Under the pieces are notes generated by a model. That model ran no database searches and had not been told where the DNA came from. It was given only the letters and a program-made list of their open reading frames with translations. This document shows positions 56,316 to 64,000 of a stretch of DNA of 64,000 nt, in pieces. The stretch is from contig CP102273.1 in assembly GCA_025148965.1 (NCBI GenBank), forward strand, positions 930,001 to 994,000, given 5' to 3'. Made by a program: the position numbers and the translations under genes. Source of the DNA: Intestinibacter bartlettii. Lineage in GTDB: Bacteria; Bacillota; Clostridia; Peptostreptococcales; Peptostreptococcaceae. Within the stretch, counting starts at the first letter, position 1; the number at the start of each line of letters is the position of its first letter.

Positions 56316-57005
56316 ATGAGCAAAAGACAATTAAAATCTATTGATATAGATTTTTTTAAGAAAAACAAGAATATAACTTTTTATCTTATAATGATAGTAT
56401 TTTTAATTTGTCTATTAATAAGTAAATTAAATTTAAGTTATGGTTCTTCATCAAAATCATATGTAAGTGATAATGTACTTATAAATGGAACAAAAATAGG
56501 AAGAGCAGAAGTAATATCAGATAAATTGTTAGAAAAAGGATCTTGTATATCAGCACAGGTAATAAAACCTACAGATGTAGTAATACATCAAACTGCATGT
56601 ATAGATGTTGATGCAGAACAGATGTATGAGTCATTAAAAAATGCAAATAGCGACCCATATGCGGGAACAAGTTATTCAAAATATAGAAATGCATCGTGGA
56701 CAATTACTGTAGGATACGATAAAATAATACAAAATATTCCTTTAAATTGGCAAGCATACGCGCAAGGGACACAAGAAGGAAATTTAACTGGAATTTCTAT
56801 TGAAATATGTATGTACACAAATGCAATGAAACAACAGCAAGCTTATTTAAATGCTATAGAACTATATAAAGTTTTAAAAAATTATCAAAATGACTTAGGT
56901 TTAAAAAAGCATCAAGATTATAATGGCAAGCAATGTCCTGAATGGCTACTTGAAGGTAAATACGGTATGGATTGGGACTGGTTTAAGGAAAAGTGTATGG
57001 AATAA
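56316..57005 (+). CDS. Membrane-anchored N-acetylmuramoyl-L-alanine amidase
   Basis: GGGGGAT supports ATG 56316 (229 residues). A helix at about 20-40 anchors the protein; a linker leads to an Amidase_2/PGRP domain (about 80-225). Zinc ligands are seen in VVIHQTA (His) and KKHQDYNGKQCPEWL (His and Cys). It would cleave the lactyl-L-alanine bond of peptidoglycan at the outer face. It stands alone; no phage genes are near. Confidence 0.85.
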   Translation: MSKRQLKSIDIDFFKKNKNITFYLIMIVFLICLLISKLNLSYGSSSKSYVSDNVLINGTKIGRAEVISDKLLEKGSCISAQVIKPTDVVIHQTACIDVDAEQMYESLKNANSDPYAGTSYSKYRNASWTITVGYDKIIQNIPLNWQAYAQGTQEGNLTGISIEICMYTNAMKQQQAYLNAIELYKVLKNYQNDLGLKKHQDYNGKQCPEWLLEGKYGMDWDWFKEKCME

Positions 57006-57054
57006 AGTATAGTTTTATAGTGTATGGGCAAATTATGAAAATGGAGGCAATATT

Positions 57055-57924
57055 ATGATAAATATAGTCAATTCCTATGATGAAAAAGCAAGGGAATTAT
57101 ATAAGAATTGTGATATCTATTATAATAGAAATATACTTATAGCTAAATCTATTCCTTCAGATAATGAATGTATAAAATCTAGATTACATAGTCATAATGA
57201 ATACGAATTTTTTATTCCAAACAGCCCAATACCTTTTCTAGTAAATGAAGATAGTATATTCTTTGGAGAAATAGGATATATATACACAGCTAAAAGCAAC
57301 CAAAAACACGGTATAAAATATAATCTCTCTAACATAGACTATACAAGTATTCTAATAGATACAGATTATCTAAAAAACATAATGCAGGAACTTAAATGTA
57401 GTGATAATTTATTTAATCATCCTATATATTTATCTAGGGAATTAAAGTTTTACCTGCATATATTCCAAGATGAATTTAAAAAAAGAGATAAAAAAGACTT
57501 AGTTAAACTAGATATGATATCAAATCTTATCTGTAGAGAATTAATTAATGCAAATTATAATCAAGATATCAATCTGTTTAAGGAAAAACAAAGTTATCAA
57601 AAAGGAATTTATTTAGTTGCGGATTTTATAAATCATAACTATAATAGAGAAATAAAAATAGAAGAAATGGCACAATTAGCAGGTTTATCAAAAAATTATT
57701 TTGGTTCCGCATTTAAAAAGGCATTAGGAGAGACACCACATTCTTACTTAATTAAAATAAGAATATCAAAGGCAAAAGTTCTATTAGAAACAACAGACTA
57801 TTCTCTAAGTGATATAGCACAAAAAATTGGATTTAAAAAAGCAAGCTCATTTACATCTCAGTTTAAAGCATCTACAGGTATTATACCTTCAAAGTACAGA
57901 GAAAAGAGCAAAAAACAATATTAA
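57055..57924 (+). CDS. AraC-family transcriptional regulator
   Basis: The 289 residues have an N-terminal cupin-like sensor (about 20-110, with RLHSHNEYEFFI) and a C-terminal double HTH (about 190-285: IKIEEMAQLAGLSKNYFGSAFKKALGETPHSYL and YSLSDIAQKIGFKKASSFTSQFKASTGIIPSKYR). Ligand and targets are unknown; a neighbouring operon is not implied. ATGGAGGC precedes the ATG. Confidence 0.9.
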   Translation: MINIVNSYDEKARELYKNCDIYYNRNILIAKSIPSDNECIKSRLHSHNEYEFFIPNSPIPFLVNEDSIFFGEIGYIYTAKSNQKHGIKYNLSNIDYTSILIDTDYLKNIMQELKCSDNLFNHPIYLSRELKFYLHIFQDEFKKRDKKDLVKLDMISNLICRELINANYNQDINLFKEKQSYQKGIYLVADFINHNYNREIKIEEMAQLAGLSKNYFGSAFKKALGETPHSYLIKIRISKAKVLLETTDYSLSDIAQKIGFKKASSFTSQFKASTGIIPSKYREKSKKQY

Positions 57925-57944
57925 AATTATCTAAATTTATTTAC

Positions 57945-57973
57945 TTGACAGAAACGTTATAAATGGTGATACT
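57945..57973 (+). promoter_or_regulatory. Promoter of the alarmone synthetase gene
   Basis: Consensus TTGACA (57945-57950) and GATACT (57968-57973) are spaced by 17 bases, with TGG just before the -10. Confidence 0.65.
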
Positions 57974-57996
57974 AGTTAAGGAGGTGGATAGGATAT

Positions 57997-58884
57997 ATGG
58001 ATAAAAATGAATTTTTAGAGATATATGATTTAGAGCCACAAGACCTAAAGGATTTAGGCATAAATTGGGTAGACTTATACAACATATTACAGGATTATAA
58101 AAAATCAATTGATATTTATGATGCTAGGTTAACCTATGTTGCAAATGTCTTGAGACAACATCCTAAAATCCATTCTGTAAAAACAAGGGTAAAGGACCCA
58201 AAAAGATTATTACAAAAACTAGTTAGAAAAACTCCTAATAGAAGGGAGAAATACGGAGATAATTTTAATTTCAATATCCAAAACTATAAGGATGAAATTA
58301 CAGATATAATGGGTATACGTGCCATACATATTTTCAAAGACGATTGGGAAGAAATACATCAATTTATAACGAATAAATGGGATGTAATAGAAACAGTAGC
58401 CAATATTAGAGAAGGAGATAATGTAACAACTTTTGAGGAAAAATCTATACCCGTAAGATCTAGAGTGTCAGGATATAGATCAGTTCATTATCTTATCAAA
58501 TATGGTTCGGGATATGAGTCTTCAACTATAGAAATACAAGTAAGAACAATATTTGAAGAAGGATATGGAGAAATTGACCATCAACTTAGATACAGCCATG
58601 ACGACGATATTCCAGAACTTTTAGCACAAAATCTTATGTTGTTAAATAGAATTGTCGGAAGCTCAGATGAGATGGCATCTCTCATAAATAAATTGAACAA
58701 AAGTTTTAGTGAGATAGAAAGCAAATACAATAAAAAATTAAAAAATAAAAACAATATGCTTAGAAATTTACGCCAAAAAATTTATGAAAATGATTCTTTA
58801 AATCCATATGAAAGGGAGTCAATAGTAAAAGATATAGATGATATAATTTTAGGGGACAGAGTAAAATATTCGGGGAGGAAATAG
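57997..58884 (+). CDS. RelA/SpoT-domain (p)ppGpp synthetase, single-domain type
   Basis: The 295 residues carry the synthetase motifs TRVKDPKRLLQKLVRKTP, DIMGIRAIHIF, RVSGYRSVHYLI and IEIQVRTIFEEGYGEIDHQLRY. There is no HD hydrolase and no TGS/ACT domain, so it is a small alarmone synthetase, somewhat longer than the usual 210-260 residues because of a charged, coiled-coil-like C-terminus (about 225-295). It makes the stringent-response alarmone from GTP/GDP and ATP. It is followed without gap by the HAD gene. Confidence 0.88.
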   Translation: MDKNEFLEIYDLEPQDLKDLGINWVDLYNILQDYKKSIDIYDARLTYVANVLRQHPKIHSVKTRVKDPKRLLQKLVRKTPNRREKYGDNFNFNIQNYKDEITDIMGIRAIHIFKDDWEEIHQFITNKWDVIETVANIREGDNVTTFEEKSIPVRSRVSGYRSVHYLIKYGSGYESSTIEIQVRTIFEEGYGEIDHQLRYSHDDDIPELLAQNLMLLNRIVGSSDEMASLINKLNKSFSEIESKYNKKLKNKNNMLRNLRQKIYENDSLNPYERESIVKDIDDIILGDRVKYSGRK

Positions 58885-59676
58885 ATGAACAATAAGAAAA
58901 TATTGTTTTTTGATATCGATGGAACATTGATTTCAGAAACAAGTGGGGAGATACCAGAAAGTACAAAAACTGCACTTAAAAAAGCACAAGAAAATGGACA
59001 TATAACAATTATAAATACAGGAAGAACAAGAGCATTAATAGAGCCAAGACTTCAAGATATGAAGTTTGATGGATATATTTGTGGATGTGGAACTTATATA
59101 GAAATTCACAACAAAGTTTTATATCATAAAACTATAGATAAGCATAAATATAAAGAGATTATTCAAGTTTTAAAAGATAATGAAACAGAAATGATAATAG
59201 AAGGAATAGAATCTATTTATATGGATACAGAAACAAAAGATAAGCAAAAACAAGCTAAAATTCAAGAGTTTTTACAAAGAGGATTTCCAATAAAACCCCT
59301 AAATAGTGAGGATTTATCTTTTGATAAATTTTGTTTCACATTAGAAAATCCAGACAAACGAGAAAATATAATTGAATATATTGAAAATGAAGGACTTGAT
59401 TATATAGACAGAGGTTCTAATCTTTTTGAAGTAGTTCCAAAAGGACATTCAAAAGCAAGTGGTATGGAATTTTTATTAAATTATTTCAATTTAGAAAAAG
59501 AAGATAGCTATGCTTTTGGAGATAGTTATAATGATACTACAATGTTTGAATACTGTCCAAATGGAATCTTAATGGCAAATGGGAAAGAAGACTTAGCACA
59601 GATTGTGCGTTTTGTTACAAAAGATGTAGATGAAGATGGAATTGAATATGCACTGCAACATTTTAATATAGTATAA
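58885..59676 (+). CDS. Cof-type HAD-IIB sugar-phosphate phosphatase
   Basis: The 263 residues have the nucleophile motif FFDIDGTL (about 7-14), the threonine motif IINTGR (about 44), a lysine in VPKGHSKASG and GDSYNDTTMFEYC. These phosphatases act on sugar phosphates, FMN or nucleotides; the substrate is unknown. Its ATG follows the upstream stop after GGGGAGGAA, so it is cotranscribed with the alarmone synthetase. Confidence 0.9.
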   Translation: MNNKKILFFDIDGTLISETSGEIPESTKTALKKAQENGHITIINTGRTRALIEPRLQDMKFDGYICGCGTYIEIHNKVLYHKTIDKHKYKEIIQVLKDNETEMIIEGIESIYMDTETKDKQKQAKIQEFLQRGFPIKPLNSEDLSFDKFCFTLENPDKRENIIEYIENEGLDYIDRGSNLFEVVPKGHSKASGMEFLLNYFNLEKEDSYAFGDSYNDTTMFEYCPNGILMANGKEDLAQIVRFVTKDVDEDGIEYALQHFNIV

Positions 59677-59697
59677 TAAACTTTATTTATGAAATCA

Positions 59698-59740
59698 TAC
59701 TCCAAAAGTAGTTTTTAGACTCTTTTGGAGTATTTTTTTT
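59698..59740 (+). terminator. Terminator after the HAD gene
   Basis: ATACTCCAAAAG pairs perfectly with CTTTTGGAGTAT, 12-base loop, then T8. Confidence 0.93.
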
Positions 59741-59787
59741 GCAAAAAGTTAGAAAAAATAATATTAATATATAAATACTTATTTATA

Positions 59788-59818
59788 TTGATTATAAAAA
59801 TATCTCCTGTGTTACAAT
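59788..59818 (+). promoter_or_regulatory. Probable promoter of the PPDK_N fusion gene
   Basis: TTGATT (59788-59793) and extended -10 TGTTACAAT (hexamer 59813-59818), 19-base spacing compensated by the TG. Confidence 0.45.
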
Positions 59819-59855
59819 AAAAATAACGAAATATTCTGACAGAGGAGATGTTTTT

Positions 59856-62402
59856 ATGGATAAAATTAGTACAGGTATAAAAGGCTTTGATGATATTATG
59901 GGGGGATTGTACCCAGGGGATAATGTTGTGTGGCAAGTTGAGGATATAAATAATTACAAACATGTTGTAGATGCTTTTGTAAGAAAATCTATAAAAGATG
60001 GAAAAAATGTAAACTATATTCATTTTAGAAAAGTGAATTCGATAATAGATGACTTAAGTAAAGTAAATTTATTTGAACTAGATTTGGCAAAAGGTTTTGA
60101 AGATTTTACTATGTCTGTCCATAATATAATAAAAACACAAAGTGAAAATTCAGTATACGTATTTGATAGTCTTACATATATCCAAAGAGGGTGGTATTCT
60201 GATTTAATGACAGCTAACTTTTTTAAGGTTACATGTCCTTATCTATATAAGATAGGTGCAGCTGCGTATTTTTCAATAAAAAGAAATTCATATACTTATG
60301 ACACTATTGCTAAAATAAGAGAAACAACACAGATTTTAATGGATATATATAATGTTGAAGGAAGTATATATATACATCCTCTAAAAGTTGAAAACAGATA
60401 TACTCCTATTTTATTTTTCCCACATAAAATCGAAAAAGATAAAGTTACAACAATAACTTCAAGCGGGGAAGCATCAAAATTATTTTCTCATTTTGACTGG
60501 AGAAATAAAAGACTTGGCTATTGGAGAATAAATTTTAATAAAGCAAAAGCAGCACTTACACAAGATGAATCGACCCAAGAAAGAATAAAACAAAATTTAA
60601 TCGATATACTAGTTGGAAAAGATAGCAAAATAAATGAAATGTGCAAACAATATTTTACACTTGCAGATATGGTGCAAATAGCATCTCGTGAAATAGGAAC
60701 TGGATTTATAGGTGGAAAGAGTATAGGGATGCTTATGGCAACTGCTATTGTAAGCAAATCAGAGGAGACAAAAGAATACTTTAAAGATATATTAGAGCCA
60801 CACGATTCGTTTTATGTAGGTACAGATGTTTTCTATTCATACATAGTTGAAAATGGATTGTGGGATTTGAGAATGAAGCAAAAAACTGATGAAGGATATT
60901 TTAAATATGCAAAAGAACTTCAAGATGGATTGCAAAATGGAAAATTCTCAGAAATGATAGAAGAACAATTTATGCATTTACTAGAATACTATGGACAATG
61001 TCCAATAATCGTAAGATCTAGTTCATTACTTGAAGACAACTTTGGAAATGCATTTGCTGGTAAATATGATAGCGTTTTCTGTATAAATCAAGGAACACCA
61101 TCACAAAGACTAAAGGCATTTGAAGATGCAATAAGAACGGTTTATGCAAGTACAATGAATGAAGATGCACTTAATTATAGAAAAAATCGTGGGTTAGATA
61201 AGCGTGATGAACAAATGGCTATATTGGTTCAAAGGGTATCTGGTGATTATTATGGAGAATATTATTTCCCACATATAGCTGGAGTTGCAAATTCATCAAA
61301 CTTATATGTTTGGAATAAAAAAATAGATATGGATGCAGGTATGCTTAGATTAGTATTTGGTCTTGGAACTAGAGCAGTCGATAGAGTTAACAATGATTAT
61401 GTTAGAATAGTTGCACTAGACGACCCAACAAGACTTCCTGCAATGACAAAAAAAGATCCTCAAAGATTCTCACAACATTATGTAGATGTATTAAATTTAA
61501 ATAAAAATGAATTAGAAACAATAATAGTAAATGAAGCAGTTAAAAGTAATTTAAAAACACAAAGTAGTTTATTTGGTTCAAAAGATAAAGAAACAGAGGA
61601 GAGATTTAAAAGGGTAGGAATAGATACTTCTAACATACCATTTGTACTTAATTTTGAGAGACTGCTTAGAAGTACAAAATTTACTGAAGCTATGAGGAAA
61701 ATATTAAAAGTCGTATCATCAAAATATAATTATCCTGTAGATATAGAGTATACAGCTAATTTTGATAAACAAGGAAACTTTAGAATTAATATAGTTCAAT
61801 GTAGACCGCTTCAAACAAGAGGGCTTGGAAAAACTGTTGAACTGCCTAAGTTAGAAGATAAAAATTCATGCTTGTTCTCATCAATAGGAAACTTTATGGG
61901 CGGTAATGTAAGACTTGCAATCGACTATATAGTATTTATATCATCAGATGATTATGTTAAATTACCTGAAGTTGAAAAATACAATATAGCTAGACAAGTT
62001 GGAATAATAAATAAAGAACTAAAAGGAAAAAATGCTATGCTTATGGGACCTGGTCGATGGGGAAGCAGTAATCCAGAATTAGGGGTTCCCGTAAAATTCA
62101 CAGAATTATGCAATATGTCTGTAATGTGTGAAATTGCATATAGTAATCAAGATTTAATGCCAGAATTATCTTATGGAAGCCACTTTTTCCAAGACTTAGT
62201 TGAGACAGGGATATTTTATGTAGCATTATTTGATAATAGAGAAGATGTAGTATTTAATGAAAATAAATTAAGAGAAAAAGAAAATATAGTAAAACAAATA
62301 GTAAAAGATGCAAATATAAATGATGAAGTAATAAAAGTATATGATACAAAAGGTCTTCAAATTTATTCAGATATAACACAACAAATAGTAACTTGTTCAT
62401 AA
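59856..62402 (+). CDS. RecA/KaiC-like domain fused to PEP/pyruvate-binding (PPDK_N) domain
   Basis: The 848 residues begin with a KaiC/RadA-like domain (about 1-230: STGIKGFDDIMGGLYPGDNV). Its Walker A is degenerate, GLYPGDNVVW with no GKT, while a Walker-B-like VYVFDSLTYI remains. The ATP-grasp PPDK_N domain follows (about 275-670): FIGGKSIGMLMATAI, CPIIVRSSSLLEDNFGNAFAGKYDSVF, VQRVSGDYYGEY and NIVQCRPLQTRG. The end (about 680-848) has a conserved-looking MLMGPGRWGSSNPELGVPV. I see no phospho-histidine swivel (TSH) and no PEP-binding barrel, so it is not a complete PEP synthase. Function is unknown. Confidence 0.75.
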   Translation: MDKISTGIKGFDDIMGGLYPGDNVVWQVEDINNYKHVVDAFVRKSIKDGKNVNYIHFRKVNSIIDDLSKVNLFELDLAKGFEDFTMSVHNIIKTQSENSVYVFDSLTYIQRGWYSDLMTANFFKVTCPYLYKIGAAAYFSIKRNSYTYDTIAKIRETTQILMDIYNVEGSIYIHPLKVENRYTPILFFPHKIEKDKVTTITSSGEASKLFSHFDWRNKRLGYWRINFNKAKAALTQDESTQERIKQNLIDILVGKDSKINEMCKQYFTLADMVQIASREIGTGFIGGKSIGMLMATAIVSKSEETKEYFKDILEPHDSFYVGTDVFYSYIVENGLWDLRMKQKTDEGYFKYAKELQDGLQNGKFSEMIEEQFMHLLEYYGQCPIIVRSSSLLEDNFGNAFAGKYDSVFCINQGTPSQRLKAFEDAIRTVYASTMNEDALNYRKNRGLDKRDEQMAILVQRVSGDYYGEYYFPHIAGVANSSNLYVWNKKIDMDAGMLRLVFGLGTRAVDRVNNDYVRIVALDDPTRLPAMTKKDPQRFSQHYVDVLNLNKNELETIIVNEAVKSNLKTQSSLFGSKDKETEERFKRVGIDTSNIPFVLNFERLLRSTKFTEAMRKILKVVSSKYNYPVDIEYTANFDKQGNFRINIVQCRPLQTRGLGKTVELPKLEDKNSCLFSSIGNFMGGNVRLAIDYIVFISSDDYVKLPEVEKYNIARQVGIINKELKGKNAMLMGPGRWGSSNPELGVPVKFTELCNMSVMCEIAYSNQDLMPELSYGSHFFQDLVETGIFYVALFDNREDVVFNENKLREKENIVKQIVKDANINDEVIKVYDTKGLQIYSDITQQIVTCS

Positions 62403-62422
62403 TATTATATTATTTCAAAGGT

Positions 62423-62453
62423 AAACCCCTAAGCGGAATGCTTAGGGGTTTTG
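62423..62453. terminator. Bidirectional terminator
   Basis: AAACCCCTAAGC (62423-62434) pairs perfectly with GCTTAGGGGTTT (62440-62451), then T on the plus strand; it lies between two convergent genes. Confidence 0.88.
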
Positions 62454-62528
62454 AAACTCTATTATAAAGGATATGGTATTTTAATTATATAATTTATATT
62501 TTACTTAAATAGAAAGTAAATTATTAAT

Positions 62529-64000
62529 CTAGAATAATCCAGATATTACTCCATTTTCATCAACATCAATTTTTTCTGCTGCTGGAACTTTTGGAAGTCC
62601 TGGCATCTTCATTATTTCACCAGTTAATGCAACTACAAATCCTGCACCTGCAGATATTGTAACTTGTCTAACTGTTATTCTAAATCCAGTTGGTCTACCT
62701 AATTTAGTTTGGTCATCAGTTAATGAATATTGAGTTTTAGCCATACAAACAGGAACTTTACCGAATCCTATTTTTTCTAAGTTAGCTAATTCTTTTTCTG
62801 CTTCTGGAGTATAATCTACACCGTCAGCTCCATATATCTTAGTTGCTATTGCGTTTATTTTTTCTTTTAATGAATATTCATCTGGGTAGCAGAATTGGAA
62901 GTCATTTGGTTCATCACATAATCTTATAACTTCTTTAGCTAATTCTATACCACCTTCGCCACCTTTAGCCCATACTTGAGATAAAGCAACGTTAACGCCT
63001 AATTCTTGGCATTTCTTTCTAACTAATTCAACTTCAGCTTCTGTATCAGTTGGGAATTCGTTTATAGCAACTACTGCTGGTAATTTGTAAACTTGAGTTA
63101 TATTTTCAACGTGTTTTAATAGGTTTGGTATACCTTTTTCTAATGCTTCTAAGTTTTCTTCGTTTAAGTCAGCTTTAGCTACGCCACCATTGTATTTTAA
63201 TGCTCTAACTGTTGCAACTATTATAACTGCATCAGGTTTTAAGTTAGCCATTCTACATTTAATGTCTAAGAATTTTTCAGCACCTAAGTCAGCACCGAAT
63301 CCACCTTCAGTTACTACATAGTCTGCAAAGTGCATAGCCATTCTTGTTGCTATAACTGAGTTACAACCATGTGCTATATTAGCGAATGGTCCACCATGTA
63401 CAAATGTTGGAGTTCCTTCTAATGTTTGTACTAAGTTTGGTTTTAATGCATCTTTTAATAATGCTGCCATTGCTCCGTTAGCATTTAATTGTTTAGCTGT
63501 TACAGGTTCACCTTCATAGCTGTATCCAACTATTATTCTACCTAATCTTACTTTTAAGTCAGCTATATCATCTGCTAAGCAGAATGCTGCCATTATTTCT
63601 GATGCAACTGTTATATCAAAGCCGTCTTGTCTTACAGCACCGTCACCTTTTTTACCTAAACCATCAACGATATTTCTTAATTGTCTATCGTTCATGTCTA
63701 CACATCTTCTCCAAGTTATTCTCTTAGGATCTATTCTAAGTTCATTTCCTTGGTGAATATGGTTGTCTATCATTGCAGCTAGTAAGTTGTTAGCAGCTCC
63801 TATTGCATGGAAGTCACCTGTGAAGTGTAAGTTTATATCTTCCATAGGAACAACTTGTGCATATCCTCCACCTGCTGCCCCACCTTTAACACCGAATACT
63901 GGTCCTAGAGAAGGTTCTCTTAATGCAACTAATACATTTTTACCTAATTTTTGTAAACCGTCAGCTACACCTATAGTAGTAGTAGTTTTACCTTCTCCTG
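62529..64000 (-). CDS. fhs: Formate-tetrahydrofolate ligase, 5' end beyond the window
   Basis: The minus-strand frame is open to base 64000 and reads [20 protein letters not shown] at the very edge, the P-loop-like ATP site of Fhs. The Met at 63845 is internal. The visible 490 residues include the typical [41 protein letters not shown]-like and KFLDIKCR segments. The full protein is about 556 residues. Fhs makes 10-formyl-THF from formate and ATP in one-carbon metabolism and the Wood-Ljungdahl methyl branch. Confidence 0.97.
   Translation of the reverse strand, partial: GEGKTTTTIGVADGLQKLGKNVLVALREPSLGPVFGVKGGAAGGGYAQVVPMEDINLHFTGDFHAIGAANNLLAAMIDNHIHQGNELRIDPKRITWRRCVDMNDRQLRNIVDGLGKKGDGAVRQDGFDITVASEIMAAFCLADDIADLKVRLGRIIVGYSYEGEPVTAKQLNANGAMAALLKDALKPNLVQTLEGTPTFVHGGPFANIAHGCNSVIATRMAMHFADYVVTEGGFGADLGAEKFLDIKCRMANLKPDAVIIVATVRALKYNGGVAKADLNEENLEALEKGIPNLLKHVENITQVYKLPAVVAINEFPTDTEAEVELVRKKCQELGVNVALSQVWAKGGEGGIELAKEVIRLCDEPNDFQFCYPDEYSLKEKINAIATKIYGADGVDYTPEAEKELANLEKIGFGKVPVCMAKTQYSLTDDQTKLGRPTGFRITVRQVTISAGAGFVVALTGEIMKMPGLPKVPAAEKIDVDENGVISGLF

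Noticed and set aside
1-64000. CRISPR arrays, tRNA or rRNA genes, insertion sequences
   Set aside because: I looked for regularly spaced repeats, CCA-type cloverleaf regions, rRNA motifs and transposase motifs and saw none; a tRNAscan or Infernal run would be decisive.

Overview
The window comes from a low-GC, anaerobic Gram-positive bacterium, most probably a member of the Peptostreptococcaceae (Clostridioides, Paraclostridium, Romboutsia and relatives). This rests on very AT-rich DNA, strong AGGAGG ribosome sites, clostridial metabolism (formate-tetrahydrofolate ligase, HydG, hybrid cluster protein), a sorbitol PTS operon of clostridial layout, and a FabT/FabK type fatty-acid operon. The genus is an inference. 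No rRNA, tRNA, CRISPR array, prophage or insertion sequence was seen; this looks like chromosomal core with a few accessory genes.

Layout. 1-6.9 kb is a phosphate block: the tail of polyphosphate kinase, a PhoP/PhoR two-component pair, a Pho-box-like repeat and pstS-pstC-pstA-pstB-phoU. 7.2-10.2 kb holds a leucine-rich-repeat membrane protein, bioY behind a BirA-type operator, and a DUF1275 membrane protein. 10.8-16.1 kb is a sorbitol operon (dehydrogenase, PRD regulator, gutM, three PTS components), followed by a PucR-type regulator and an EamA permease. 18.7-28.1 kb is mixed: a lysine-repeat protein, an unknown protein, a VanZ-like protein, an LtaS-like sulfatase with a SipW-like peptidase, a membrane metallophosphatase, lrgAB, a holin-like protein and a corrinoid/FeS reductive-dehalogenase-like protein. 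28.2-30.6 kb has an L,D-transpeptidase and a dicarboxylate/amino-acid symporter.

31-34.3 kb looks like a nitrosative-stress unit: hcp with a dyad placed exactly as a class II activator site, a Crp/Fnr regulator and a DUF1858 protein. 34.5-38.4 kb is an iron-siderophore ABC transporter behind a consensus promoter and a perfect Fur-type box. 38.5-41.6 kb has a BlaI/BlaR1-like pair and a DUF2232-like membrane protein. 42-44.8 kb has hydG and an NSS transporter.

45-56.2 kb is the complete type II fatty-acid operon fabH-acpP-fabK-fabD-fabG-fabF-accB-fabZ-accC-accD-accA, with a FabT-like operator just after its promoter, a FabT-like MarR gene at the end and a divergent FabK-like flavoprotein. 56.3-64 kb has a membrane-anchored amidase, an AraC regulator, a RelA/SpoT-domain alarmone synthetase, a HAD phosphatase, an unusual RecA/KaiC-like plus PPDK_N fusion protein, and the 3' part of fhs running off the window.

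The points most worth following are the KaiC-like/PPDK_N fusion, a 67-bp interspersed repeat (two near-identical copies and a fragment), the HcpR-type promoter geometry, a possible structured RNA upstream of hydG, a frameshifted gene fossil overlapping vanZ, and several proteins with unusual architecture.
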